Shown here: positions 43,579-52,069 of the stretch, one piece after another
Numbering within the stretch: the stretch's first letter is position 1
How the letters are laid out: every line of letters begins with the position of its first letter
NCBI GenBank assembly: GCA_009835395.1
Contig: VXXM01000024.1
Location: forward strand, 1-64,000
Source: Acidimicrobiia bacterium
Lineage (GTDB): Bacteria; Actinomycetota; Acidimicrobiia; Acidimicrobiales; CATQHL01
Length of the DNA: 64,000 bases
Direction: 5' to 3'
Translations under genes and position numbers: made by a program
The notes under the pieces: generated by a model
What the model was told of the DNA's origin: nothing
What the model saw: only the letters and a program-made list of their open reading frames with translations
Databases searched by the model: none

Positions 43579-44665
43579 CGGAGGCCTCGATCCGCTGGTA
43601 TTCGTTCTCCGCCGGGCGACCCCAGCAGGCCCAGAAGTCGCCGGTCCGCGGCCTCATGACGGCCGCCCCGCTGGATTCCAGATGGAACGGGGCCGTTGCC
43701 GTGACGCAGATCGCGGTGGGCTCGCGCGTGAGGTCGAAGAGTCGTTCGGCGTCGATCGGCCCGGCGGCCAGCAGCTCGGCGGCGGTGGTGAGACGGGCGT
43801 GTGAACTGCGCGTCAGCCGCGAGTCGCGCTCGGCCTGAACCACCTCCGCCGCGGCGTCGAGCGTGTGGTTGGTGTGCACGAGCGGCTCGTCGCCGAGCGC
43901 CGTGACCGGCCGCACCGACGGCATCGCCTCGACGCTGAATCCGGCTCCGCGGCGGTCGAGGATCAGGTAGTTGTGGGCGCCGGCCAGGTCCGCGGCGAGC
44001 AGGACGCCCAGCGCCTCGGCGGCGGTCGAGCACTTCAGCATCGCCCGTACCACCGACGGCCACGTCACCCCCGGCCGCCCGTCGGCGCCCGCCAGGTTGT
44101 TGATGCCCACGCACAGGCCCTCGCTGTTCATGCCGATCTGGCCGAGGCAGCCGGTGGTGGTGAAGACCCGCGCGGCGGGGGCGCCGTCGGGCCGCACCCG
44201 CAGCAGCAGCACGTGGTCAGTGGCCGAGGCGTGCATGTCCCAGGTCTGGGCCAGGAAGCCGGCGCCGCCGGCGCGCCCGTCGGGCACGAGCACGGCGGTG
44301 CAATCGTCCTCGGTGGCGGCTCGCACCAGGGTGCTGCCTGCGGCGGCCCGTACCGTGTCGATGAAGTCGGTGAAGCCGCCCACCACGACGGCTTCCGCCG
44401 GCGAGATCCCGGCCGCGGCGGCCATGGCCAGCATCTCGGCGTGGAGATCGCCGTCAAAGGACTCGTGCGCCGGGATCATCGAGTGGGCGATGTCGAGCAC
44501 GTCGGCGGGCCCCAGGCGCCGGCCTATCCACACGCCCGACGCCACGAGCGCCACCCGGTCGGCGGTGTAGGCCTTTATCTCCGCGGCGTGGGCGCGACCG
44601 TGCGCGTCACCGATCGCCTCCGGCGAGCCGCCGGCGTCCAGCACCCGCAGCGGCGGCCTCCTCAT
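43571..44665 (-). CDS. C45-family Ntn-hydrolase (acyl-CoA:6-APA acyltransferase-like)
   Basis: 364 aa. The self-processing Cys is C122 in TEDDCTAVLVPD, followed by FLAQTWDMHA, the usual arrangement after cleavage; GMNSEGLCVGINNL and HTNHTLD later on are also C45-like. The family comprises isopenicillin acyltransferase and many uncharacterised amide hydrolases. Start overlaps the aminotransferase stop (ATGA) and the end overlaps the GNAT start by 8 bp. In this operon it might remove an acyl group from an N-acylated GABA or diamine. Confidence 0.8.
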   Translation of the reverse strand: MRRPPLRVLDAGGSPEAIGDAHGRAHAAEIKAYTADRVALVASGVWIGRRLGPADVLDIAHSMIPAHESFDGDLHAEMLAMAAAAGISPAEAVVVGGFTDFIDTVRAAAGSTLVRAATEDDCTAVLVPDGRAGGAGFLAQTWDMHASATDHVLLLRVRPDGAPAARVFTTTGCLGQIGMNSEGLCVGINNLAGADGRPGVTWPSVVRAMLKCSTAAEALGVLLAADLAGAHNYLILDRRGAGFSVEAMPSVRPVTALGDEPLVHTNHTLDAAAEVVQAERDSRLTRSSHARLTTAAELLAAGPIDAERLFDLTREPTAICVTATAPFHLESSGAAVMRPRTGDFWACWGRPAENEYQRIEASDG

Positions 44666-46005
44666 GTGGTGCCGCCCCCGGTTGCGGCGGCGAACGCCTC
44701 GCCCAACACCTCCAGCGCCTCGTCGATCTGCTCATCGCTGGTCGTCAGCGGCGGGAGGAACCGCACACAGTTGCTGTACAGCCCGGCGCGAATCACGATG
44801 AGGCCTCGCGCCACCGCCTCCTTCGTGACCGACAGCGTCAGGTCGGGGTCGGGTGTGAGGTCCCCGTCCTTGACGAGTTCGACGGCGAGCATGGCCCCCA
44901 GCCCGCGCACCTCTGCGATGCAGCCGTAGCGCCCCGCCAGCCGCTCGAGCCCACCCCGCAGGCGGTCGCCCATGGCCGCTGCCCGCTCCAGGAAGCCGGG
45001 TGCGGTGATGGTCCGGATGGTGGCGATGGCGGCCACGGCGGCGACCGGGTTGGCGCTGTAGGTGCCGCCCATCCCGCCGGGGTGCGGTGCGTCCATGATG
45101 TCGGCGCGCCCCACCACCGCCGAGATCGGCATGCCGGAGCCAAGGGCCTTGGCCGTCACCACGAGGTCCGGGACCACGCCGCTGTGATTGATCGAGAAGA
45201 GCCGCCCGGTGCGTCCCATGCCGGCCTGCACCTCGTCGGCGATCATGACGATGCCGTGGCGATCGCAGAGACGCCGGATCGCCTCGAGATACGGCGCGGG
45301 CGCCGGGATGAAGCCTCCTTCACCCTGCACCGGCTCGATCACCACCGCGGCCAGCGCCGACGGATCGACCTGGGAGACGAGAGCGTCCTCGAGGCGGCTG
45401 ATCGACCACTGGACGAACTGCTCGGGGGTCGCGCCCGGCGGGCGCCGGAGCACGTTGGGGAACGGGATGCGGTAGATCTCCGGCGCAAACGGGCCGAATC
45501 CCTTCTTGAACAACCCGTACTTGGAGGTCATCGACATCGTCAGGTTGGTGCGGCCGTGATAGGCGCCCTCGAAGACCAACAGGCCCGCGCGGCCGGTGTG
45601 GGCGCGGGCCAGCTTGACCGCCGACTCCACAGCCTCGGCTCCGCTGTTCATCAGCAGCGTCTTGTGCGGACCCTCGCCGGGTGCGATGGCGTTGAGCAGT
45701 TCGGCCAACTCCACCAGCGGCTCGTAGCTGGCGACGATGGCGCACATGTGGATCAGTTCGGCACTCTGGCGCTGGATCGCGGCGGTGACCTCGGGTGGGC
45801 AGTGGCCGGTGCCGAGCACCCCGATGCCGCCCGCGAAGTCCAGCAGATGGTTGCCGTCGAGGTCGATGACGACAGAGCCCTCACCGGTGGCGATCCCCAG
45901 TTCGGTGAGGTAGGCCGCGCCGGCGGAGACGGCCGCGGCGCGTCGCTGCACGAGGACCCGGCTGTTGGGCCCGGGAACGTCCGTGATGAGTTTGATCGAG
46001 CTCAC
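44662..46005 (-). CDS. gabT: Class III aminotransferase, 4-aminobutyrate type
   Basis: 447 aa from GTG 46005 with GAGGACAT upstream; the frame before it is not family-like. PLP enzyme with GAEAVESAVKLARAHTGR, FEGAYHGRTNLTMSMTSK, VIADEVQAGMGRTGRLF and the Lys of VTAKALGSGMPISAVVG that binds PLP. Best fit is 4-aminobutyrate or 5-aminovalerate transaminase, giving succinate semialdehyde. First gene of the polyamine operon; transcription would start in the 150-bp gap shared with the FAD oxidase gene. Confidence 0.88.
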   Translation of the reverse strand: MSSIKLITDVPGPNSRVLVQRRAAAVSAGAAYLTELGIATGEGSVVIDLDGNHLLDFAGGIGVLGTGHCPPEVTAAIQRQSAELIHMCAIVASYEPLVELAELLNAIAPGEGPHKTLLMNSGAEAVESAVKLARAHTGRAGLLVFEGAYHGRTNLTMSMTSKYGLFKKGFGPFAPEIYRIPFPNVLRRPPGATPEQFVQWSISRLEDALVSQVDPSALAAVVIEPVQGEGGFIPAPAPYLEAIRRLCDRHGIVMIADEVQAGMGRTGRLFSINHSGVVPDLVVTAKALGSGMPISAVVGRADIMDAPHPGGMGGTYSANPVAAVAAIATIRTITAPGFLERAAAMGDRLRGGLERLAGRYGCIAEVRGLGAMLAVELVKDGDLTPDPDLTLSVTKEAVARGLIVIRAGLYSNCVRFLPPLTTSDEQIDEALEVLGEAFAAATGGGTT

Positions 46006-46091
46006 ATGTCCTCGTTTCCCGGAGCGAATCACCAGGTGCGCGCCCGCCGACCCGGACACTACCAAAACCGAAGCGTCTATGCGATATCACG

Positions 46092-46108
46092 ATGGATTCC
46101 GAATCCAT
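46092..46108. promoter_or_regulatory. Perfect palindrome in the divergent polyamine promoter
   Basis: ATGGATTC-c-GAATCCAT: two 8-bp arms around a single C, flanked by ATATC-like AT-rich sequence. It lies midway between the aminotransferase start (46005) and FAD oxidase start (46156), so one regulator could act on both directions. The Lrp-family protein encoded inside the operon is the natural candidate. Confidence 0.62.
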
Positions 46109-46155
46109 ATCAGTAGTTCGCTTGCCATCTAGGCAGTAGCGATCTACCGTGGCGA

Positions 46156-47559
46156 GTGATGTCAACGGTCGCCGATGCAGCCCCGCGGGCTCTGTGGCTC
46201 GACAGCCTGGACCCACCGATCCAACCCCGGCCGCCCCTCGATGGAGACCGGCAGGTCGATGTAGCCATCGTCGGCGGTGGGTTCAGCGGGCTGTGGACGG
46301 CGTACTACCTGATCCGAGCCGACCCGTCGCTGCGGATCGCCGTCCTCGAGCGGCGTCACTGCGGATTCGGGGCGTCGGGGCGCAACGGTGGCTGGGCGTG
46401 CGGCGAAGTGGGCGGATCCACCGGAGGGACCGTCGCCCGCTACGCCCGTCGCTCGAGCCACGCCGAGGCCATGCGCCTCATCAGGGCGGTCTTCGACGCC
46501 GTCGACGAGATCGAGCGCGTCGCGGCGGCCGAGGGGATCGACTGCGACTACGCCAAGGGCGGCACGATCCGCCTGGCGCGCAACGCTCCGCAGGCCAAGC
46601 GCCAACGCGAGGAGATCGACGAGCTGCGCGCCCAGGGATTCACGAGCGGCGAGGTCCGCCTGCTCGATGCCAGCGAGGCTCGCCGGTATCTCAACGCCAC
46701 CGGCGTGCGGTCCGGAATCCTGCTCGGACCGTCGGCCGCGCTCGACCCCGCCAAACTCGTGACGGGTCTGGCCGCCGCCGTCGAAGCCGCCGGCGTCGCG
46801 GTCTACGAGGGGACGACCGTCACCGGCATCGCACCGAGGCGCGTGCACACCGAGGGGGGCACGGTCAGCGCGGACGTCGTTGTGCGGGCGACGGAGGCCT
46901 ACACGCGCGACCTGGCCGGCCAGCGCCGGGCGCTGCTGCCGGTCTACTCCCTGATGATCGCCACCGAGCCGCTGGGGGCCGACGTGATCTCCGAGATCGG
47001 CCTGGCGGGTCGACCGACCTTCTCCGACGACCGGCACATGGTGATCTACGGCCAGCGCACCGCGGACGACCGCATCGCCTTCGGCGGTCGCGGCGTGCCC
47101 TACCTGTACGGCTCCCGCATCGACCGGCGGACCGAACAGCACGAGCCGTCACACCAACTCATCCACGACACGCTCGTCGAGTTGCTGCCCCCACTCGCCG
47201 GTGCCCGGGTCACGCATCGTTGGGGTGGGGTGCTCGCGATTCCGCGCAACTGGCTGCCGGGTCTCACCCTCAACCGGACCGCCGGGATCGGTGTCTTCGG
47301 CGGCTACGTGGGCACCGGCGTGGCCTGCGCCAACCTCGCGGGGCGGACGATGGCCGAGCTGATCCTGGAGGCGGAGACCGATCGCACCAACCTCCCGTGG
47401 GTGGGGGCCGTCGCCCGCACGTGGGAGCCCGAACCGTTGCGCTGGCTGGGCGTGCGCTCGAGCCGACGCATCCTCCGGGCCGCGGACGACCGGGAGTTCC
47501 GCACCGACCGCGAGGCCCGCGCCTCCTACCGACTCTCGCGGATCCTCCGCGGCGCCTAG
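46156..47559 (+). CDS. FAD-dependent amine oxidase, PuuB-like (DAO family)
   Basis: 467 aa from GTG 46156 (ATG 46159 is next to it). Rossmann FAD motif VDVAIVGGGFSGLWTAYYL near residues 33-51, CGFGASGRNGGWACGEVGG as in gamma-glutamylputrescine oxidases, and a C-terminal GIGVFGGYVGTGVACANLAGRTMAELI FAD contact. It should oxidise a primary amine of an acylated or glutamylated diamine to the aldehyde with release of H2O2 and ammonia. No glutamylputrescine synthetase (PuuA) or PuuD is visible nearby. Divergent from the aminotransferase operon. Confidence 0.83.
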   Translation: MMSTVADAAPRALWLDSLDPPIQPRPPLDGDRQVDVAIVGGGFSGLWTAYYLIRADPSLRIAVLERRHCGFGASGRNGGWACGEVGGSTGGTVARYARRSSHAEAMRLIRAVFDAVDEIERVAAAEGIDCDYAKGGTIRLARNAPQAKRQREEIDELRAQGFTSGEVRLLDASEARRYLNATGVRSGILLGPSAALDPAKLVTGLAAAVEAAGVAVYEGTTVTGIAPRRVHTEGGTVSADVVVRATEAYTRDLAGQRRALLPVYSLMIATEPLGADVISEIGLAGRPTFSDDRHMVIYGQRTADDRIAFGGRGVPYLYGSRIDRRTEQHEPSHQLIHDTLVELLPPLAGARVTHRWGGVLAIPRNWLPGLTLNRTAGIGVFGGYVGTGVACANLAGRTMAELILEAETDRTNLPWVGAVARTWEPEPLRWLGVRSSRRILRAADDREFRTDREARASYRLSRILRGA

Positions 47560-47575
47560 CTCCGGCCTCGGGCGC

Positions 47576-47983
47576 TCATCGCTCCACGTGCAGCGAGGAT
47601 CCCAGCTCGCCGAGGACCAGGTCGCGGTCGAAGTCGGGCACGTGGTCGCGGGGAACCGGCGCCAGCGCCTCGATGAACGAGCAGCCGGTCTCGGAATACA
47701 GCTCGTGCGGCACGCCGCGGTTCATGACGGCGGTGTCCCCGGCCACCAGGTGGCGCTGCTCGTCGCCGATGGTGAGGGTCATCTCGCCCTCGGTCAGCAC
47801 CACGATCTGCTCGGTGTGATCGTGGTGGTGGCGGGCCACCGTCGTGCCGGGCTCATAGGTCACCCGGCAGAGCAGCACCTGCTCGCCGCCGATGGCATGC
47901 AGGTGCACACCGGGGAAGAACTCGAGTGCCTCCACCCCGTTCCAGGTGCGGAACGGCGAAGGAATGGCGTCGTCGGAACTCAT
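47576..47983 (-). CDS. Single-domain cupin protein
   Basis: 135 aa. Cupin motif 1 GTTVARHHHDHTEQIVVLTEGEM with three His and a Glu, motif 2 AGDTAVMNRGVPHEL with a further His, so the metal site is intact. Small stand-alone cupins of this kind are often sensors, isomerases or dioxygenases. It is 40 bp downstream of the molybdenum hydroxylase genes on the same strand and convergent with the PuuB-like gene, so it more likely belongs to the former. Confidence 0.8.
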   Translation of the reverse strand: MSSDDAIPSPFRTWNGVEALEFFPGVHLHAIGGEQVLLCRVTYEPGTTVARHHHDHTEQIVVLTEGEMTLTIGDEQRHLVAGDTAVMNRGVPHELYSETGCSFIEALAPVPRDHVPDFDRDLVLGELGSSLHVER

Positions 47984-48023
47984 CGGTTCTCGAGATCTCC
48001 CGGAGCCGCCTTCGCGCGGGCTC

Positions 48024-49127
48024 TCAGACCTCGGCCGTCCAGGTCTTGCCCGTGCCCACCGTGTTGATCGACAGCTCCTCGTCGAAGATCACGTGCTTGC
48101 CCTCCCGGCGGGGGCCGCCTCCTGCGTCGCGGGCGTCGAGGGCCCGCAGCACGCGCTCGGGGGTGATGGGCAACTCGGTGACCCACACGCCGACGGCGTC
48201 GTACACGGCGGTGGCGATGGCCGCCGGCTGGGCGTTGTTGGACATCTCGCCGATGCCCTTGGCGCCGTAGGGCCCGTCGGCCGACGGGTTCTCGATGATG
48301 ATGTTGTGCAGCTCCGGCAGGTCGGCGCTGGACGGGTTGTAGTAGCTGCCGAAGTCGGCGCCGCGGTGCTCGGCCGAGGGGTAGTACGGGTAGCTGTCCT
48401 CCAGCACCCCCAAGCCGAGCCCCATGATGGCGCCGCCCTCGATCTGGCCCTCCACGAGCGCCGGGTTGATGGCCTTGCCCACGTCGTAGGCCTGCGTCAG
48501 GTTCACGACCCGCACCTCGCCGGTCTCGTCGTTCACCTCCACCTCGGCCGCGCAGGCGGCGTAGGAGATGGCGGCATGGGGCACGCCGTCCACCTCGCCG
48601 GTGGTCGGGTCGGAGATGGCGGCGTAGGGGTTCAGCTGCGCGCCGGTGCCGGTGATGAGCTCACCGTGGCCCCAGGTGGCGGCGGCCGCCACGTCGCCCA
48701 CGCTCAGCTTCTTGGTGGGAGCGCCCTTGGCCATCACCTCGCCGTCGTCGATCTCCAGGTCCTCGGGGCTGATCTCCATCTCCTGGCCGGCCACCTCCAG
48801 GATCCGCTCCCGGACGCGCTGGGCGGCCTTCAGCACCGCCTTGCCGGCCACGAACGTGGCGCGTGAGGCGAAGGTGCCGGTGCATACCGGCGAGGAGTCC
48901 GTGTTGGAGTTGTCATAGGTGACCCAGTCGTACGGCACCCCGATGGTGTCGGCCACGATCTGTGTCTGGATGGTCTTCGAGCCGTTACCGATGTCCGACG
49001 TGCCGCTGAACACGTCGACGCGGCCGTCGGGCTTGACCTTGATCCAGGCCTGTGACGGGTCGCCGTTCTGGTTCATGCCGGTGGGGTATTCGATGGACGC
49101 GATGCCGCGTCCGGTGTGGATGGCCAT
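48024..49127 (-). CDS. Molybdenum hydroxylase, molybdopterin subunit C-terminal half (NdhM-like)
   Basis: 367 aa from ATG 49127, which shares one base with the stop of the preceding gene (TGATG). Contains the C-terminal molybdopterin domains of the xanthine dehydrogenase family: SGTSDIGNGSKTIQTQIVADTIGVPYDWV (the usual GQG is GNG), AYDVGKAINPALVEGQIEGG and the catalytic Glu in GAKGIGEMSNNAQPAAIATAVYDAVGV. On its own it lacks the N-terminal half, which is the next gene upstream. This split is known from nicotinate dehydrogenase, where NdhL and NdhM are separate chains. Confidence 0.86.
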   Translation of the reverse strand: MAIHTGRGIASIEYPTGMNQNGDPSQAWIKVKPDGRVDVFSGTSDIGNGSKTIQTQIVADTIGVPYDWVTYDNSNTDSSPVCTGTFASRATFVAGKAVLKAAQRVRERILEVAGQEMEISPEDLEIDDGEVMAKGAPTKKLSVGDVAAAATWGHGELITGTGAQLNPYAAISDPTTGEVDGVPHAAISYAACAAEVEVNDETGEVRVVNLTQAYDVGKAINPALVEGQIEGGAIMGLGLGVLEDSYPYYPSAEHRGADFGSYYNPSSADLPELHNIIIENPSADGPYGAKGIGEMSNNAQPAAIATAVYDAVGVWVTELPITPERVLRALDARDAGGGPRREGKHVIFDEELSINTVGTGKTWTAEV

Positions 49128-50497
49128 CAGTGATCCTCCGAGTGGCTGAGTTGGCCGACGAGGTGCCCGGGCAGCCATTCGCCCGAGCGCATCTCACGAG
49201 TGGCGTCGCTGTAGGGCGCCGCCAGTTCGGTATCGGTGGCGCCGGCGATGGCGTGCAGCACGTCCACCGTCGACGGGTCCATGTAGCGGATGCCGTTCGG
49301 CGAGGTGTCGCCGATGCGGTTCGCGTTCTTGAGTCGCAACTCGTACGGGTCGACCCCCAACTCCTCGGCGATGCGGCTCATGTGGGTCTCCACCGCGAAC
49401 GACACCGAGGTCACCCCGTAACCCCGCATGGCCGAGGTGGGCACCCGGTTGGTGAAGCACACGTAGCCGTCGAAGTGCAGGTTGGGGATCGTGTAGGCGC
49501 CGGTGTGGTGGAAGCTGTGCTTGGTGACGCCGTAGGGCGAGAAGCGGGCGTACCCCCCGGAGTCGTGCAGCGTGAGCATCTTGCGGCCCAGGATCCAGCC
49601 GTCGCTGGTCACCCCGTCGATGATCTCCATGTGCCACGGCGCCCGCGTGCTGGAGCAGAGGAACTCCTCCTCGCGGGTCCAGCGCCACTTCACCGGCCGG
49701 CCGGACTTCTGGGCCAGCAACGTGCAGAGCGTCTCGGTGGCGGTGTCCACCTTGCCGCCGAAACCGCCGCCCACGGTGCCGCCCACGAACTTGAACTTGT
49801 TGAGCGGCATCTGCAGGTGCGCCGCCACGACCCCCATCGAGAAGTAGAGCGCCTGGGTGCAGGAGTAGATCGTGAAGCGCCCGTCGGGCTCGGGCACCGA
49901 CAGGCCCACCTGGGTCTCGAGCGGCATCTGCTCGATGGCCGCGGGCCGGTAGACGCCCTGGATGATCCTGTCGGCCTGCTCGAAGGCCTGCTCGACGTTG
50001 CCCTTGCGGATCTGGCGGACGTTCATCTCGCCCTCGAAATGGGGGTAGATGGTGCCCCAGTGGTGGATCTGCGGGGCGTCGGCGTCGAACGCCTTGCGCA
50101 TGTCGAACAGCGCCGGCAGTTCCTCGAACTCGATGTCGATGGCATCCACCGCGGCCTGCGCCGCGTCGGTGTCCTCGGCGGCGACCACGGCGATGGGCTG
50201 GCCCTTGTAGCGGACGTCCTCCTTGCCCAGCAGTGGCTCGTCCGCGGGGATCCCGAGTGCCGACAGGTGGCCGTAGACCAGCAGGGGCACGTCGGCGTGC
50301 GTGACGATGGCCGCCACGCCGGGCATCTGCTCGGCCCGGGACGTGTCGAGGCGCTTGATGGCGGCGTGGTGGTACGGCGAGCGCAGCGCCTTGACGTGCA
50401 GCATGCCGTTCACTCGGACGTCGTCCACGTAGACGGTGCGGCCGGTGGCGTGACCGACCCCGTCGTAGCGGGGTAGACGTGCTCCTACTGCTTTCAT
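49127..50497 (-). CDS. Molybdenum hydroxylase, molybdopterin subunit N-terminal half (NdhL-like)
   Basis: 456 aa. Begins with the a/b hammerhead domain (DGVGHATGRTVYVDDVRVNGMLHVKALRSPYHHAAIKRLD) and continues into the first molybdopterin domain with KFVGGTVGGGFGGKVD and NRVPTSAMRGYGVTSVSFAVETHM. It ends after VDVLHAIAGATDTE, about where the hinge to the second half would be, and the second half starts one base later in another frame. Size (about 50 kDa) fits the large molybdopterin chain of nicotinate dehydrogenase. Substrate is unknown; purines, nicotinate or another N-heterocycle or aldehyde are possible. Confidence 0.86.
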   Translation of the reverse strand: MKAVGARLPRYDGVGHATGRTVYVDDVRVNGMLHVKALRSPYHHAAIKRLDTSRAEQMPGVAAIVTHADVPLLVYGHLSALGIPADEPLLGKEDVRYKGQPIAVVAAEDTDAAQAAVDAIDIEFEELPALFDMRKAFDADAPQIHHWGTIYPHFEGEMNVRQIRKGNVEQAFEQADRIIQGVYRPAAIEQMPLETQVGLSVPEPDGRFTIYSCTQALYFSMGVVAAHLQMPLNKFKFVGGTVGGGFGGKVDTATETLCTLLAQKSGRPVKWRWTREEEFLCSSTRAPWHMEIIDGVTSDGWILGRKMLTLHDSGGYARFSPYGVTKHSFHHTGAYTIPNLHFDGYVCFTNRVPTSAMRGYGVTSVSFAVETHMSRIAEELGVDPYELRLKNANRIGDTSPNGIRYMDPSTVDVLHAIAGATDTELAAPYSDATREMRSGEWLPGHLVGQLSHSEDH

Positions 50498-50582
50498 GTC
50501 GTGCCCCTCGCCTTCGGTAGCGGGATCTTGTTTTTCTGTGGCGGCCGAACCGCCCGTGGCGGTCGTCCGTCTCTCGGAGTGG

Positions 50583-51083
50583 TCAGGTCAGAACGGTGGT
50601 GTGCGGGCTCTCCGCAGTCGTGGAGAGGTCGAAGCCGCCGTCGCGGGCAGCCGCCACGGCGTCCAGGATCTTCAGATAGCCGGTGCAGCGACAGACGTGC
50701 CCGGCCAGCGCCTCGCTGATCTCGGCGCGGTCGGCGCTGCCACCCCCCTCGAGGTAGGCGGTGGCGGCGATGATCATCCCGGGCGTGCAGAAGCCGCACT
50801 GCGCCGCGCAGTAGTGCACGAACGCCTGCTGCACATCCGACATGCTCTCGGGGGCTCCGAGTCCCTCCACGGTGGTCACCTGCGCATCGGGGACCGACCC
50901 CACCGCCGTCAGGCACGAGCGCCGCGGGGTGCCGTCGACGAGCACTGTGCAGGCGCCGCAGCCGCCGTTCTCGCAGCCGGCCTTGGGGCTGAGAACGTCC
51001 AGTTCCTCCCGCAGCACGTGCAGCAGGGGAGTGAGCGGTGGACTCTCCACCGTCCGGTTGTTGCCGTTGACGACGATGTTCAC
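50583..51083 (-). CDS. Molybdenum hydroxylase, [2Fe-2S] subunit
   Basis: 166 aa from GTG 51083, overlapping the FAD-subunit stop (GTGA). Plant-type cluster motif GCENGGCGACTVLVDG...C and the C-terminal helical cluster motif CAAQCGFCTPGMI...CRCTGY, so all eight Cys ligands are present. Passes electrons from the molybdenum site to FAD. Expected size and order (FAD, FeS, Mo-large, Mo-medium) match ndhF-S-L-M of nicotinate dehydrogenase. Confidence 0.9.
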   Translation of the reverse strand: MNIVVNGNNRTVESPPLTPLLHVLREELDVLSPKAGCENGGCGACTVLVDGTPRRSCLTAVGSVPDAQVTTVEGLGAPESMSDVQQAFVHYCAAQCGFCTPGMIIAATAYLEGGGSADRAEISEALAGHVCRCTGYLKILDAVAAARDGGFDLSTTAESPHTTVLT

Positions 51084-51856
51084 GCGCTTGCCTCCAACTC
51101 GCTCAGGACCTGCTTCACCAGGGCGGGCAGGGTGCGCGCCCGATACCAGCCCGACGCCAGCGGATCGTCGGACGGATTCACTGCAGCGCCGGCCGCGTCG
51201 CCCGCGGCCTCGGCGTCGCCCGCCAGCGCTTCGGCGCTCCGGAGCCTCGAACCGACCTCCCCGGCGCCGACGACGGCCAACTGGGTGGCACCGCCGGCGG
51301 TGCGTACTCCGGAGACGGCCATCACCGTGTAGTGATGGGCGTGAGGTCGCCCCAGGCTTGCGAAGGCGCCCGCGGCGGGCTCGGCGTAGCTGACGTCGAG
51401 CAGCAGCCGGCCGGCGCGATCTGCCAGGAAGTCCTCCAGCGATTCGCTGCGCTCTCCGCCTACGCCGGCGGAGCGCGCGGTCGCGCCCAGCGCCAGCAGC
51501 GGTCCCTGCAGGTCGCCGAATCCCGCCGGGGCGCACAGGTTCCCGCCGACGGTGGCCTGGGCCCGGATCTCGTTGTCGCCGATCGAGGCGGCGCACGGCC
51601 CGAGCGGCGCGGACTCGCCGACGAGGGCGACGATCGGTGTCGTGGCGCCGACGGTCACCGTGCCGTTCGAGCGTGAGACGTAGTTCAGCCCGGCGTCGCC
51701 GAGCATGATCACCCGCTCGGGCCGCGCCCGGCCGAAGTGAAGGTCGGGCACCAAGAGCGTGCCGCCCGCCAGGACGGCTACCCCGTCCCCGTCTCCGAAG
51801 GCCGAAGCGGCTTCAGAGGGAGAACCGGGTTGGATCACCTCCGCGGAAGACCCCAT
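51080..51856 (-). CDS. Molybdenum hydroxylase, FAD-binding subunit
   Basis: 258 aa from ATG 51856 (GAAGGGAG upstream). CO-dehydrogenase flavoprotein fold: VLAGGTLLVPDLHFGRARPERVIML, then IRAQATVGGNLCAPAGFGDLQGPLLALGA, the FAD pyrophosphate-binding part, and a C-terminal domain ending in YRARTLPALVKQVLSEL. It is somewhat shorter than typical (about 285). First gene of the molybdenum hydroxylase operon and divergent from the SMP-30 gene. Confidence 0.86.
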   Translation of the reverse strand: MGSSAEVIQPGSPSEAASAFGDGDGVAVLAGGTLLVPDLHFGRARPERVIMLGDAGLNYVSRSNGTVTVGATTPIVALVGESAPLGPCAASIGDNEIRAQATVGGNLCAPAGFGDLQGPLLALGATARSAGVGGERSESLEDFLADRAGRLLLDVSYAEPAAGAFASLGRPHAHHYTVMAVSGVRTAGGATQLAVVGAGEVGSRLRSAEALAGDAEAAGDAAGAAVNPSDDPLASGWYRARTLPALVKQVLSELEASA

Positions 51857-51939
51857 CAACGCACTCCCTTCGCTGTTCTCCGAGGTTGCCGGACTATAGC
51901 AAGAGAGGGTCCCATACATCGAAGGTGCGGTACGGAGAT

Positions 51940-51965
51940 TGCGCCCGGTATCGAACTGGGGCGCA
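51940..51965. promoter_or_regulatory. Inverted repeat in the Mo-hydroxylase/lactonase divergent promoter
   Basis: TGCGCCC (51940-51946) and its exact complement GGGCGCA (51959-51965) separated by 12 bp. It lies in the 213-bp gap between the FAD-subunit gene and the SMP-30 gene, the spacing expected for a dimeric regulator. In GC-rich DNA a 7-bp match can arise by chance, so support is modest. Confidence 0.35.
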
Positions 51966-52069
51966 TTGGCCGGAGGTGGAAGATTCCGCTACTTTGTCGA
52001 TCACTTCCGCCGCGGGGCGGCCGCCCCGTCGGCGCGCCCCGAGACCGACCAAACGACAAGGGGGAAGAG

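Noticed and set aside
49120-49135. Simple frameshift pseudogene in the molybdopterin subunit
   Set aside because: The second half has its own ATG in a TGATG overlap, the break falls at the inter-domain hinge, and separate chains are known in nicotinate dehydrogenase; kept as a genuine split pending read check.
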